Shown in pieces: positions 53,426-64,000 of a DNA stretch of 64,000 nt (its first letter is position 1; every line of letters starts with the position of its first letter). Made by a program: the position numbers and the translations under genes. The notes under the pieces are model-generated. The model did no database searches. It worked only from the letters and a program-made list of their open reading frames with translations, and was not told the DNA's origin. Origin of the DNA: Oikopleura dioica (Eukaryota; Chordata; Appendicularia; Copelata; Oikopleuridae). The stretch lies in assembly GCA_907165135.1 (NCBI GenBank), contig OU015567.1, positions 8,437,001 through 8,501,000 of the forward strand, in the 5' to 3' direction.

Positions 53426-53959
53426 TGAAATTAAATGTCACATGACCACCGCTGTTCTGGCGAGACAAAAGGACAATTCAAGTCTCATTTACATCCAAGC
53501 GCGAAATCAAATCGAAAAAATAGCTCAATTGTCAATTTCCGTGAAAGTTCTAGTAAAATCGAGAAAAATTATAAAAAACGCCCATTTTTTATTATTTTGG
53601 GCGATTCATTTCAAAACTGCCTGTCTGAGTCTGATCGAGTCGCCCTTTGCGTACCGTGGGCGAGAGATATCACGACGGAGTCTGAGGGCCCGGGCCGGGG
53701 TTTTGAATATTTCGCGCACATTCAAATATTTTCCCATGCTTGATGGAGGACTTTTATCTGGTGGAAGACCAAATTGATGGAAGATAGGTCTAACCTAGAC
53801 TATTTAAGATAAATTAATCTTTAACTTATAAATAGATAACAATTTTAAAAAATCTTGATCATGTGACTCTTGGAGGACCCTGGAGGACTTTTTCTGGTGG
53901 AAGACCGGCCTTCCTGGAAGACCCTTAAAATTCAGCCACCTTCCATGATTTTTAAATTT
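53426..53959. other. Spacer between PUF60 and the minisatellite
   Basis: Contains a 29-bp word at 53652-53680 whose inverted copy is at 56129-56157, and AT-rich sequence with repeated GGAGGACT-TTT-CTGGTGGAAGACC words at about 53740 and 53880. No gene seen. Confidence 0.45.
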
Positions 53960-55737
53960 AAGGGGCTTGTCGAAGGGCCGTCTAAGCCCCGTCTCTGGCA
54001 AATTTAAATTAAGGGCTTGACGGCCCTTCGGGCCGTCTCAGCCCCGTCTCTGGCAAATTTAAATTAAGGGCTTGACGGCCCTTCGGGCCGTCTCAGCCCC
54101 GTCTCTGGCAAATTTAAATTAAGGGCTTGACGGCCCTTCGGGCCGTCTCAGCCCCGTCTCTGGCAAATTTAAATTAAGGGCTTGACGGCCCTTCGGGCCG
54201 TCTCAGCCCCGTCTCTGGCAAATTTAAATTAAGGGCTTGACGGCCCTTCGGGCCGTCTCAGCCCCGTCTCTGGCAAATTTAAATTAAATTCTTGACGGCC
54301 CTTCGGGCCGTCTCAGCCCCGTCTCTGGCAAATTTAAATTAGGGGCTTGACGGCCCTTCGGGCCGTCTCAGCCCCGTCTCTGGCAAATTTAAATTAAGGG
54401 GCTTGACGGCCCTTCGGGCCGTCTCAGCCCCGTCTCTGGCAAATTTAAATTAAGGGGCTTGACGGCCCTTCGGGCCGTCTCAGCCCCGTCTCTGGCAAAT
54501 TTAAATTAAGGGGCTTGACGGCCCTTCGGGCCGTCTCAGCCCCGTCTCTGGCAAATTTAAATTAAGGGCGTTTGACGGCCCTTCGGGCCGTCTCAGCCCC
54601 GTCTCTGGCAAATTTAAATTAAGGGCTTGACGGCCCTTCGGGCCGTCTCAGCCCCGTCTCTGGCAAATTTAAATTAGGGGCTTGACGGCCCTTCGGGCCG
54701 TCTCAGCCCCGTCTCTGGCAAATTTAAATTATGGGCTTGACGGCCCTTCGGGCCGTCTCAGCCCCGTCTCTGGCAAATTTAAATTAAAGGCTTGACGGCC
54801 CTTCGGGCCGTCTCAGCCCCGTCTCTGGCAAATTTAAATTAAGGGGCTTGACGGCCCTTCGGGCCGTCTCAGCCCCGTCTCTGGCAAATTTAAATTAAGG
54901 GGCTTGACGGCCCTTCGGGCCGTCTCAGCCCCGTCTCTGGCAAATTTAAATTAAGGGGCTTGACGGCCCTTCGGGCCGTCTCAGCCCCGTCTCTGGCAAA
55001 TTTAAATTAAGGGGCTTGACGGCCCTTCGGGCCGTCTCAGCCCCGTCTCTGGCAAATTTAAATTAAGGGGCTTGACGGCCCTTCGGGCCGTCTCAGCCCC
55101 GTCTCTGGCAAATTTAAATTAAGGGCTTGACGGCCCTTCGGGCCGTCTCAGCCCCGTCTCTGGCAAATTTAAATTAAGGGCTTGACGGCCCTTCGGGCCG
55201 TCTCAGCCCCGTCTCTGGCAAATTTAAATTATTTTTGACGGCCCTTCGGGCCGTCTCAGCCCCGTCTCTGGCAAATTTAAATTAAGGGCTTGACGGCCCT
55301 TCGGGCCGTCTCAGCCCCGTCTCTGGCAAATTTAAATTAGAGGCTTGACGGCCCTTCGGGCCGTCTCAGCCCCGTCTCTGGCAAATTTAAATTAAGGGCT
55401 TGACGGCCCTTCGGGCCGTCTCAGCCCCGTCTCTGGCAAATTTAAATTAAGGGCTTGACGGCCCTTCGGGCCGTCTCAGCCCCGTCTCTGGCAAATTTAA
55501 ATTAAGGGGCTTGACGGCCCTTCGGGCCGTCTCAGCCCCGTCTCTGGCAAATTTAAATTAAGGGGCTTGACGGCCCTTCGGGCCGTCTCAGCCCCGTCTC
55601 TGGCAAATTTAAATTAAGGGGCTTGACGGCCCTTCGGGCCGTCTCAGCCCCGTCTCTGGCAAATTTAAATTAAGGGGCTTGACGGCCCTTCGGGCCGTCT
55701 CAGCCCCGTCTCTGGCAAATTTAAATTAAGGGGCTTG
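53960..55737. repeat. Hairpin minisatellite, about 55-57 bp, roughly 30 copies
   Basis: Each unit has the perfect palindrome GACGGCCCTTCGGGCCGTC, then CTCAGCCCCGTCTCTGGC, and the AT palindrome AAATTTAAATT. Units are almost identical; variation is limited to 1-4 bases at the AT/GC joint (AAGGGC, AAGGGGC, AGGGGC, ATTTTT). The first copy at the left is degenerate. Length about 1.78 kb. Confidence 0.95.
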
Positions 55738-56282
55738 ACAATGGCTGGGAATGAGGTGATCAATCTCAGTCCCCAACCCCGCCCACTCCCATCGTTTTTA
55801 AAATTCAAATTGACAAAGTTTTCAATTATGTTATGGTTTTGAATTTATTTTTTCAATTTAAAGATTTCTTTTTATTATTATTTACAAATAATTATTATTA
55901 AGTTTATTCATTATTACTAAATGAAAGTCAAAGTTATAAGAATTGAAGGAGGAAGAAGTTTCTTAGGCCAATTATTGAGAAAGGTGAATTGTGAAAAATG
56001 TTTCTAGACGGGGGGTTGTTGTTGTTCTTCGCGGAGGACCCACTCCCACGTGGCGCAAGATGCGCGCCAAAAAGAGCAAAAAGATTGGGACGAGAAAAAC
56101 ACGCGCAAATGCCCCAATCTATTTCCCCCTCCGTCGTGAAATCTCTCGCCCACGGTATTCTCGAACATTCCGATTTCATGAATACTGTCCAATTTATAAA
56201 TTCGCAGCTCGGCAAGAGAACGAGCTCATTTCTATTTCAATAAAAAGAACCCAATAAGGAAAGAGAAAATTTAGATATTCGG
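55738..56282. other. Spacer upstream of GCLC
   Basis: AT-rich, then a GC-richer block with the second copy of the 29-bp word (56129-56157). The minus strand reads PWARDFTTEGE and the left copy reads PWARDITTESE, so they may derive from the same coding repeat. GCLC promoter presumably lies here. Confidence 0.4.
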
Positions 56283-59200
56283 ATGGGGTTATTGGTTGTT
56301 GGCGAGCCCTTGAACTGGGAAGATACGAAGAAACATGCGGAATATGTCAGGAAAGGGATTTTATTCTACCGCGATTCTCGTTTCTCAGGAAGCCGCATTC
56401 CCTACTGGTCAGAATTTATAATCAGGAATGTTATTTTTATGTAATAATAAGAGTAAACAAATATTTGATAAGAGAATTTACTTATTCACTTCGCGGTACC
56501 AGTCAGGTACAACCAGATCTGTGTTTTTTAATATCTTATCTTTATTCGGAATAAATTATTCCAGAAAACTGGTGGACTATTCTTGCGTTCGTTGAACCTC
56601 AATACATCAGCTCAAGAATTAATCTTTCCGCCGTTCCCTCAACAAATCCCTTATCGCAGAGAGCACGGACTGGAGCAACTCATCCATATTTACAACCAAT
56701 ACAAAGATCGCTGCTGCGACACGCTAAAATGGGGCGACGAGGTGGAGTACATGATCTGCCGCGGCAACGAAGGTAACTTTCAAAAACGAAACCTGATTCA
56801 AAGACAAAGAAATCGACCTTTCATTTTCAGCAGTAATAATCAACAATACTAGCGGGCAAAAAGATCCAACTCGTCTTGAAAGGCGAAGATATCTTCGAGG
56901 AGCTCGATTGTGAGCAGCAGGACGAGCTCTGGAGGCCGGAATATGCCAGCTACATGCTTGAAGGGACTCCTGGACAGCCTTATGGGGGAACTCTCAATGA
57001 TTTGCTGAAGGATAGGGTCACGATAAGATCGGATTTTTAAGGTGCAAAAAGGGGAAGCCGAAACCGCAGCGTAAAAATCTGAATAAAAAGCCTCTCCGGT
57101 GTGCTACAAAACGAGAAAGCCGCCTGCGGCTTGCGGGTTTCAAGGCTAAAAGAAGGGAGTGCGGCTCTTCTATTTTTCTTACGATTCTAACGATTTTGCT
57201 TACTTTCTCTGATGTCCTGCAAAAGAAATAAGACAAAAAAGAATTTTGATGAAACTAGGAACTTGAAGTTCTTCGTCTCATAAAATTAGTTTGTTTTTCT
57301 AATGAAATATTGTGTCGTGTTCTTTTAACAGAAAGATTATTGATCGTGCCTTCTTTTTAGAAGAAGCATAAATAGTTAGCGGTTAGCTAACTATTTACGC
57401 AAGGTAAGCAGCCCTCTTTTGGACTGCTCCTTGACTTCTTCAGTCAGCGGGATTTTTACCTCATCGCTCCAGCTAAAGAAAAATAAGTTGGATTCCCAAA
57501 ATTTTAAAAATTACCTCTCAGAATTCGGCGTCGGACCTTCCTTGTTCATGCCAAGGCAGTGAACTGAATGAAAGAGAGTCGATTTTGCCCTGACAACAAC
57601 TTCAGTTCTAGAGAAGCGCGAGTTTTTCCTGGAAAAATGGTAATCTGGAGATTTTTTCCATCATTAGCTTGTTTCCGACAAAAAGGCTCTAGAGAAGAAA
57701 ATGGGATTGTAGGATGCACTTATTTTTTAATAAAATTGTTGATTCAGAGAAACCGACTATAAATCGATAGTATTTTGACCCTTGAAACCAGGTCGAGCGC
57801 TCAATGCTCAGAAGACGAAAGCAAGTCGAAGCAAAACTTGAAGAAAACGAGTACCTGGTCGCTTATTCAACCTTCCCCCGCCTCGGCTGCGAGAAATTCA
57901 CCATCCCAGAAGTCGTCATCAATGACCCGGTCACCGACAATCCTTTCACTCAGTCGGAATTCTTCCCCGAACGCGCAATCAACCGCCATCCCCGCTTTCC
58001 AACCCTTTCTCAAAATATTCGACACCGAAGAGGAAAAAAGGTCGAAATCAACATTCCACTAATGATCGATGAAAACACAAGTCGGCCGTTCAGAAGCGAA
58101 GGATTGAAAACGGAGGAAAGCCGACGCGCCCAAATGGACGATCATATTTATATGGACGCGATGGGTTTCGGGATGGGCAATTCCTGTCTCCAAGTCACTT
58201 TTCAAGCGAGCTCGATTTGCGAGGCCAAGCATTTGTACGATCAGTTACTGGGCTCGCATATTTTTAGTTATTGGAGTTCGGAATAAAATTAGTCAGTCAT
58301 AGAGAGGTATCTTTAGGGACACAAGAAATACGCTAGTAATATATCCAATCTCTTGAACTCTGTAGACATGTTGTCGAGCCCAGACAAGTTAATTCCAATG
58401 ACTCCAATAATGCTCGCGATATCAGCCGCTTCTCCGATATTCCGCGGCCTCTTAGCCGATGTTGACACTCGTTGGTCAGTAATTTCTGCCTCTGTCGATT
58501 GTCGAACCGAGGAGGAAAAAGGCTCAGTGCCGCTTAAAAACGACAAATACGTCATTCCAAAGAGTCGTTACGCGTCTGTCAGCTCGTATCTTATGGACGA
58601 GAACCAAAAGTACAACGATATGAAACTCGTTATCAACCCTGAAGCGGAGAAAAAGCTGCTCGATGCGGGAATGGATCCAGTTTTGGCAACGCATTTTGCG
58701 CATTTATTCATCAGGGACCCGGTTACTCTTTGGGGCAACAAGTAAGTTCAGATCGGTTTACTTCGGATGGGAAAGATGAATTAATTATTAGAATATATTT
58801 GGATGATGAGAAAGAGTCCGATCACTTCGAGAATATTCAATCGACAAACTGGCAAACGCTGAGATTCAAGCCGCCACCACCGAACTCGCCCATCGGCTGG
58901 CGAGTTGAATTTAGACCGATGGAGGTTCAATTCACCGAGTTTGAAAACGCTGCCCATTCCATTTTCATCGTGCTTCTTACACGCGTTATTTTAAGGTAGC
59001 TTTCAACATTTTTACTGTATCGATAAAATTTTAGTTACCACCTGAACCTGACCGTCCCAATCTCAAAAGTAGAAGAAAACATGAAACGAGCAGAACACCG
59101 TGACGCCGTTTTGAAGCAAAAATTCTACTTCCGAACTAATCCTGACGAAGAAACGCCAAAGATCCTCGAACTCAGCTGTGACGAAGTCATAAACGGAGGA

Positions 59201-61973
59201 AGAGGATTTTTCGGTCTCATTCCATACATGAGAAAGTACTTGGACGACTCTGGCACTGATATTAAGACGAGATGTAAAATTCTGGTGAGTTTACTGGTGT
59301 TTATTTGATTTAATGAGTATATCAGAGTATGGCGAGTGTTTGATAAATGAAAATATTTTTTGATTCAGGAAACTATCTTCAATTTTTTCTATAAATTATA
59401 GACTCAATTATTGAGTTAGAGATGAAGTAGTTTATGATTTCAGTACGAAATTCTAACTCATTCCTTTTTTTCCGATTGCGGTTAGTTCTTTCCGTTTTTC
59501 TTTTCTTGCTTCGACGCATTGTCTCGATCATTTAATCGTTTTAGTTGATCTTCCATCTCTTCTTCCTCATCACTGATGTCTGTGTAATCCGAGTCGGATA
59601 AGGAAGGGTCGAGCATCAGTGGGTCTTCCTTGCCAAATGTGTATGGCTTCATCAGGACATCCACGTGCGAGTGAAGACCTTTTTTGACTCCCTTGTTCAC
59701 TAAAATAGCTTGTTAGTTTGAAAATAAGAGTTTGATTGAACCTTTTTTTCTTGGCTGGGGAGTTTGAGCGTAGTCCTCAAATCCAGGGATCGAAACGCAA
59801 GCAAATTTCCGCATTTCATCGGTTCCCTCCCTCCCGAATCGCGCCAATAGCACTTTTATTTTCATTTTCTTCTCTTTGAAATCAGCCATGTAGAGAAAAG
59901 TGAAGATGTGATAACGGTGGCGGATCTTGAGTCGGACTTTGATGGCGAAAGTCCGATGGTGGTAGTCAGTCTGAGTATCCGTGCAAGTAGGGAAGTACAC
60001 TGGGTACTCCCAGCCTTCTTTGGGCGACGGAATCTTGTACCAGTCTGGTTCTTTGTTGTGGATCGGGCAGGGCATCTTTTCCAAGTCCCCGCTGTTCATT
60101 TGAACATTCACTTTCTTCAGGTTATCCAGTCGTTGCCGAGCTTGATTATAAAAGATATTAACTTTCCTTATATTTCAGTAGAGCTCACCGTTTCGTATCT
60201 TTTCCGCAGCGGCTTCTTTTTCCATTGCATTCTGAGCCGAAGTAGCCTTCTTTCCTTTGTTTACCCACTTATCTCGTACTTCCTCTTTTTTCGGAGTCAT
60301 TATATGTAAAATTATTTAATAATTCGATTAAAATTGTAACCCTTAGCATAGCTGGCGATTTTTGCTTCCATCGCCGTGGTCATTTGCTCGATCGCTTTGT
60401 TCGCCTCGTCGACGACTTCCTCTGGCACATGCCCGTCTTTGAAACACTTGCTCTTGTAAAACTCGATCTTCTCCCGAGCTTTCTGGATTTCCGACATTCC
60501 GTTGTCTAATCTCTTCTTGTGATCCGCCAGTTCCTTTTCGCTCAGATTCTGTCGCTTGGAAAGATCTGGGAATCTCGCACAATCTTCATTGATTTTTTTT
60601 ATAATCGTCTTCGGAAGAGTCACTGTTTTCTTCGGGGGCTTCGCGACTTTTGGCTTCTTCGTCTTTTTCATCCCCTAAAGTAAAGTTTAAACATGATCGT
60701 GTTAAAAGCTCGACCAATCAGCGACTTGAAATATATGTTCGCTATTGTCGCTACTCGGTGTAGAATTTACCTTTGTGTTGTTGTTTCTGGGTGGGTGCAT
60801 GTTGCAAATTTGTTTCGGCGCCTCGATCACTGTAGTTTCAATAGGAATCCCATCACTGTTCCTCGTTGTCCTTGTGACGCAATTTTCATGATCTGTGGAT
60901 CCGCATCGAGAGCATTTCTTGATCCCTAAGGCAATTAGTAATACACAAAAAATGGTCTCTTTTACCTGGGTAGCTTCCAAGTCGTTCTTCTACTGGAGGC
61001 CGAGGTTTTCCATACAAATTCTCTCTTGCTTCTGTGTGAGGGGTGTCAGTATTTCAATAGTCTAGCAGACAGAAACTAAATTCACGGAAATTTCGACCTG
61101 AACTACGACCCTGGCTTTGATTTCCTCCTCGGACATGTTAAAAAGCGTTCTATTTTCGTGTTATTTTCAAACTCTTTTTTTTTCTCAAGGAAATTTAGTC
61201 GTTGGAAATAACACGTGCTTATAAGCATTCGGCCCCAAATGATCCTTGACCTGGTTGAGCAACTCCTTGTACTTGGGAAAGTACTCTTCTTGTTTTCCTT
61301 CGCGCATCTCTTTCGCCTTTTCCATGATAAGTCTCTCGGCCTCCAGCCGCCGAGCGGACTTTGGCTTGTCAGACATTTCGCTCGACTAAAATGAATTTTT
61401 TTTTCCCGGCGCTGGATAAACATAATCTAGAGATATCGAGATCTCAAACACAGGAAGCAATATTTTTGCGCGACTACTCCGAATCTATAAGTTTTTTTCT
61501 TGTAGAAAATTTTATAAAAGTCAAAAAAATACAAACATATTGATAAAGTATTGCCCATAATTTATTATTGGTAATTTTTCCAAGAATGTACTTGCGGCAT
61601 ATTCCTCGTATCAAAATATCGTCATCAACAGCCGTGAAAACTATTCAGAATAGATTAAAACCGCATTAATATGCACTTTGTTAATAAAACCATCCAAAAC
61701 TAACCTATTTTCAGTGCTACCTCGATTTTGTTTCACTGCGCGCGAGTGGGAAACTGAAAACTACGGCAAATTGGATGCGAAATTTTGTCATGAGCCACCC
61801 GGACTACAAGAAGGATTCTGTTGTTTCTGACAAAATTACTTACGATTTGACTGTGCTCGCCGATAAGATTGTTCAAGGAAAACATCATGGTAAGATTTGA
61901 CAAACAATAATGGCGCTAGAAATGTGTGTGTTTAGATGCGACTCTACTGCCGAAGCGAAATGACTGTTTTTGA
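56283..61973 (+). CDS. GCLC: Glutamate-cysteine ligase, catalytic subunit
   Basis: First, rate-limiting enzyme of glutathione synthesis: joins glutamate and cysteine using ATP, in the cytosol. Exons: 56283..56350, 56660..56772, 56853..57010 or 57016, 57792..about 58244, about 58389..58741, 58792..58995, 59035..59284, 61715..61889, 61936..61973. Family blocks are [169 protein letters not shown] and [20 protein letters not shown]. The protein ends early, LLPKRNDCF. Exon 1 to 2 fits only a GA-AG intron, and the 58244/58389 junction has no GT donor. The 2.4-kb intron before exon 8 contains an antisense gene. Confidence 0.93.
59482..61376 (-). CDS. Lys-rich protein nested antisense in GCLC intron
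   Basis: Exons 61376..61215, 61110..61098 (tentative 13-bp microexon), 61031..60966, 60925..60771, 60674..60341, 60284..60189, 60140..59742 and 59699..59482; phase fits at every junction, most surely from the third exon on. The head is helical ([36 protein letters not shown]). Then come [17 protein letters not shown], a zinc-knuckle-like [13 protein letters not shown], a basic tract ([19 protein letters not shown]), a long charged helix ([16 protein letters not shown]), [18 protein letters not shown], a compact region [20 protein letters not shown] to [15 protein letters not shown], and an acidic end ([17 protein letters not shown]). A shorter gene starting at 60671 is possible. I do not recognise it. 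Confidence 0.7.
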
Positions 61974-64000
61974 TGAAGGCGTCGTGAATGTTCTTTTTAA
62001 TTTGATTAAGTTGCTGTGTATAATGATTGTTCCCAAGTAAGCTTCTGAATATGTTCTGAAATTTCGATTTCCAATCTCAAGGCATGTCAATCCTGTACTT
62101 ATTTCCATAATATATATTTAAAATCTTTTCAAATCAACTGGCGCTTTTCTACTTTATCGCGAGAGGAATTCAGCTTCATACAGTTCTTATCGAATCAGAT
62201 ACAGTATAAAAAGCAGGTCATAAGGATAGTCAAAGTTGAAGTGCTGACTTGAGGGGCATCGAGGTCATTCAATATGAAGGGTCGACTTTCAGGAATAAGA
62301 TGGAAGCTGACAGTGACCTGGCGTGACTGGGACGACTTCCCAAAGTCCTCCAACAAGGCCGACATTGAAGCATCATCAATACCGTATTGAAAATAGGAAA
62401 GAGATCCTATCTGCCACGTGGTGGAAACAGTGCATGTTGTTAACCGATAGACGGAGACGTAGAGAAACAAATAAATTAATAATAAATCAACGAGGAGGAG
62501 TATAAACTTGGCGTCGTGTGAATAAACGCGTTGATTTTTTAAAAAAGAAAAGAATGAAGAAATATTTTGTATTTGTTGCTTTGGCTATTTCGAGTTTAAC
62601 ACGCACAGATGCGCACAGAACTACGAATAATATGGACATCAGGAGAGGATAGTCGGTAGAGTCCTTGGAGTTTCTTGAAATCAAGGAAGAGTGCTCTGAT
62701 TATCCAAAATAAGAGGAAGTTTCATGCAAGAATTAGGCAGTGATTCCAAAACATTTGAACCCGATTCAAGTGAGAAACAAGCAAAATAAGCATTCAATCA
62801 TGTATTCAATCTACTAGATATTATGGACATGGTCAGCCGTATTTTGTCATTTGATAACCCAGATTTGGAATCCTCAAAAAGGCCTCGATCCTTCAGATTC
62901 GAACGATAATGCAACTCCTGTATCTGATCCCCTCTCACTTTTCAATGTTCTTCTTGGTTCCAAATACATGTGACAATCGTTTTTTCCTGAGCAATAAATA
63001 CTTCGCTGTTTCCGGATTGATGCATCTTTGCCTTCTTTTTTCAGAAAAGTGGCGAGAAAGTGTTTGGTTTTGAAACCAAGTCCCTAATTTGCGCTAATAG
63101 TCCTCAATTTGCAGAACCGTCAGAACTCTGTTCTGGTCGATTAGGCGGCGAGTGTCGGTAAGCGCTCACTTCTAGGCTAGAATAACAGACCGATTTGGCA
63201 CACACTGCAGCGGTGCATTTGTTGGAGTGTTCAGGCAAGATAAACATCAGTGCACCGCTAATTTGCTTTTGATATTAACACTGGCGCTTGAAGCCGTTCT
63301 GAGATTCACGCTGGGAAAGATGGATCATTAATCCCTTTGATATACATTCAATACATAAAATTATGTTTACTCATCTCTCTTTGCATGTGGCCTGCAGAAA
63401 GTCATCTTGTTCGATTTTGAAAATCGCCCTGTTTTCGCAACTTTAATCCAATTCAGCCGCACATGAGCTGTAATACGGCTCAGAAGGAGTATGAATCCTG
63501 TTGTCCCTAATTTCAAATTTGCGATGGCTCAAAATTACCACGGTTGAGTCTTTTCTCGCTCTGACGATTATTTCGTTAGTGTTTTGGATTAGCCCCCGTT
63601 ACCCGTCATTATGGCGATTTAGCTCATTAGGCACCCAGGGAAGTTATTTCTATTCGAGCAAAGTGTGAGGGGAGCGCGATTAGTCTCCTGCTGCTTGGCG
63701 ACAATACAGAATTAATATCACGTGGAACATACTTTTTGACATGGAACTTTTTCCAATTTCATAGTTTGAGTTGGTTTTAAGGGTGTTCTTAGCTTTTTTT
63801 CATAAAAAAGTCTAAAATAAATCCCGGTTTTTGAATCATGAATTCTACGGACCAAAAATTAGGGTTCATGTTGAGTTTTAAAAGTTCAGTTTTTTTGGAA
63901 TATGCGATGCTCATTTCTATCGAAACCGCCAGGTAGTTTCAGGTGGTAAAGAGGAAGTGTTTAGCAGCTGGGCGGGTGTTTAACATTGTCCACAACTCGA
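61974..64000. other. Region downstream of GCLC
   Basis: GCLC 3' UTR followed by largely AT-rich, non-coding sequence. One short coding-like stretch at 62195-62470 is listed separately. From 62.6 to 64.0 kb I see no gene, RNA gene or repeat. Confidence 0.4.
62195..62470 (-). CDS. Coding-like stretch, strand uncertain
   Basis: The minus strand reads YGIDDASMSALLEDFGKSSQ, then QVTVSFHLIPESRPFILNDL and DAPQ before a GTCAGC donor-like site. The plus strand over the same bases, from the ATG at 62272, reads MKGRLSGIRWKLTVTWRDWD then DFPKSSNKADIEASSIPY and a stop. Both have plausible codon use. It may be one exon of a gene that continues out of reach, or none. Confidence 0.25.
   Translation of the reverse strand: MFLYVSVYRLTTCTVSTTWQIGSLSYFQYGIDDASMSALLEDFGKSSQSRQVTVSFHLIPESRPFILNDLDAPQVSTSTLTILMTCFLYCI

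Noticed and set aside
53435-53777. Overlapping plus-strand open frames after PUF60
   Set aside because: They begin just past the PUF60 stop in 3' UTR-like sequence. Only the short PWARDITTE word is notable, and it is reported as a repeat.
53960-55737. CRISPR-like array (regular repeats with palindrome)
   Set aside because: Units are contiguous with no unique spacers, and the setting is a spliced eukaryotic genome. It is a minisatellite.

Overview
Organism. The window looks like nuclear DNA of an appendicularian tunicate, most probably Oikopleura dioica. This is inference: genes are compact, most introns are 38-51 bp GT-AG, intergenic gaps are tiny, some introns start with GC or apparently GA, and the gene set is chordate (tenascin, glutaminase with ankyrin tail, B4GALNT-type transferase, PUF60, glutamate-cysteine ligase). 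All gene models were built by hand from reading frame, splice signals and intron phase; no search was run.

Layout. 1-0.5 kb: 3' end of a multi-pass membrane protein gene (+). 0.6-8.6 kb: minus-strand genes for a Gln-rich protein, a CAP-Gly protein and a Ser-rich protein; a 2.4-kb CAP-Gly intron holds a small plus-strand gene and a telomere-like motif. 10.2-12.2 kb: a C-type lectin with mucin stalk and one membrane span (-). 15.3-33.9 kb: a tenascin gene (+), with coiled coil, nine EGF repeats, about eighteen FN3 domains and a fibrinogen-like domain. Its largest intron carries a 5.85-kb DNA transposon encoding a transposase with a hAT-like C-terminus and a separate zinc finger-RING protein. 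34.1-37.4 kb: an acidic protein and a glutaminase (-), possibly one operon. 37.9-41.9 kb: a type II membrane protein and a GT12 N-acetylgalactosaminyltransferase (-), separated by a TTAA-flanked MITE. 42.4-46.8 kb: two tandem paralogues of a large secreted protein (-); a second MITE supplies the last codons of one. 47.3-50.2 kb: a four-EF-hand protein and an unidentified basic/acidic protein (+). 50.8-53.4 kb: PUF60 (+), with a foldback element in intron 1. 54-55.7 kb: a hairpin minisatellite of about 30 copies. 56.3-62.0 kb: GCLC (+), with an eight-exon antisense gene inside its last long intron.

Main points. (1) The glutaminase has Ala and Asn where the Ser-x-x-Lys catalytic dyad should be, and Asn for the active-site Tyr, so it looks like a pseudoenzyme. 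(2) Four genes are each broken by one missing base in a homopolymer run, which suggests assembly error rather than decay. (3) Mobile DNA is built into gene structure: a MITE forms a protein C-terminus, a transposon with a RING gene sits in tenascin, and a foldback sits in PUF60. (4) Genes are nested inside introns on the opposite strand at least twice.
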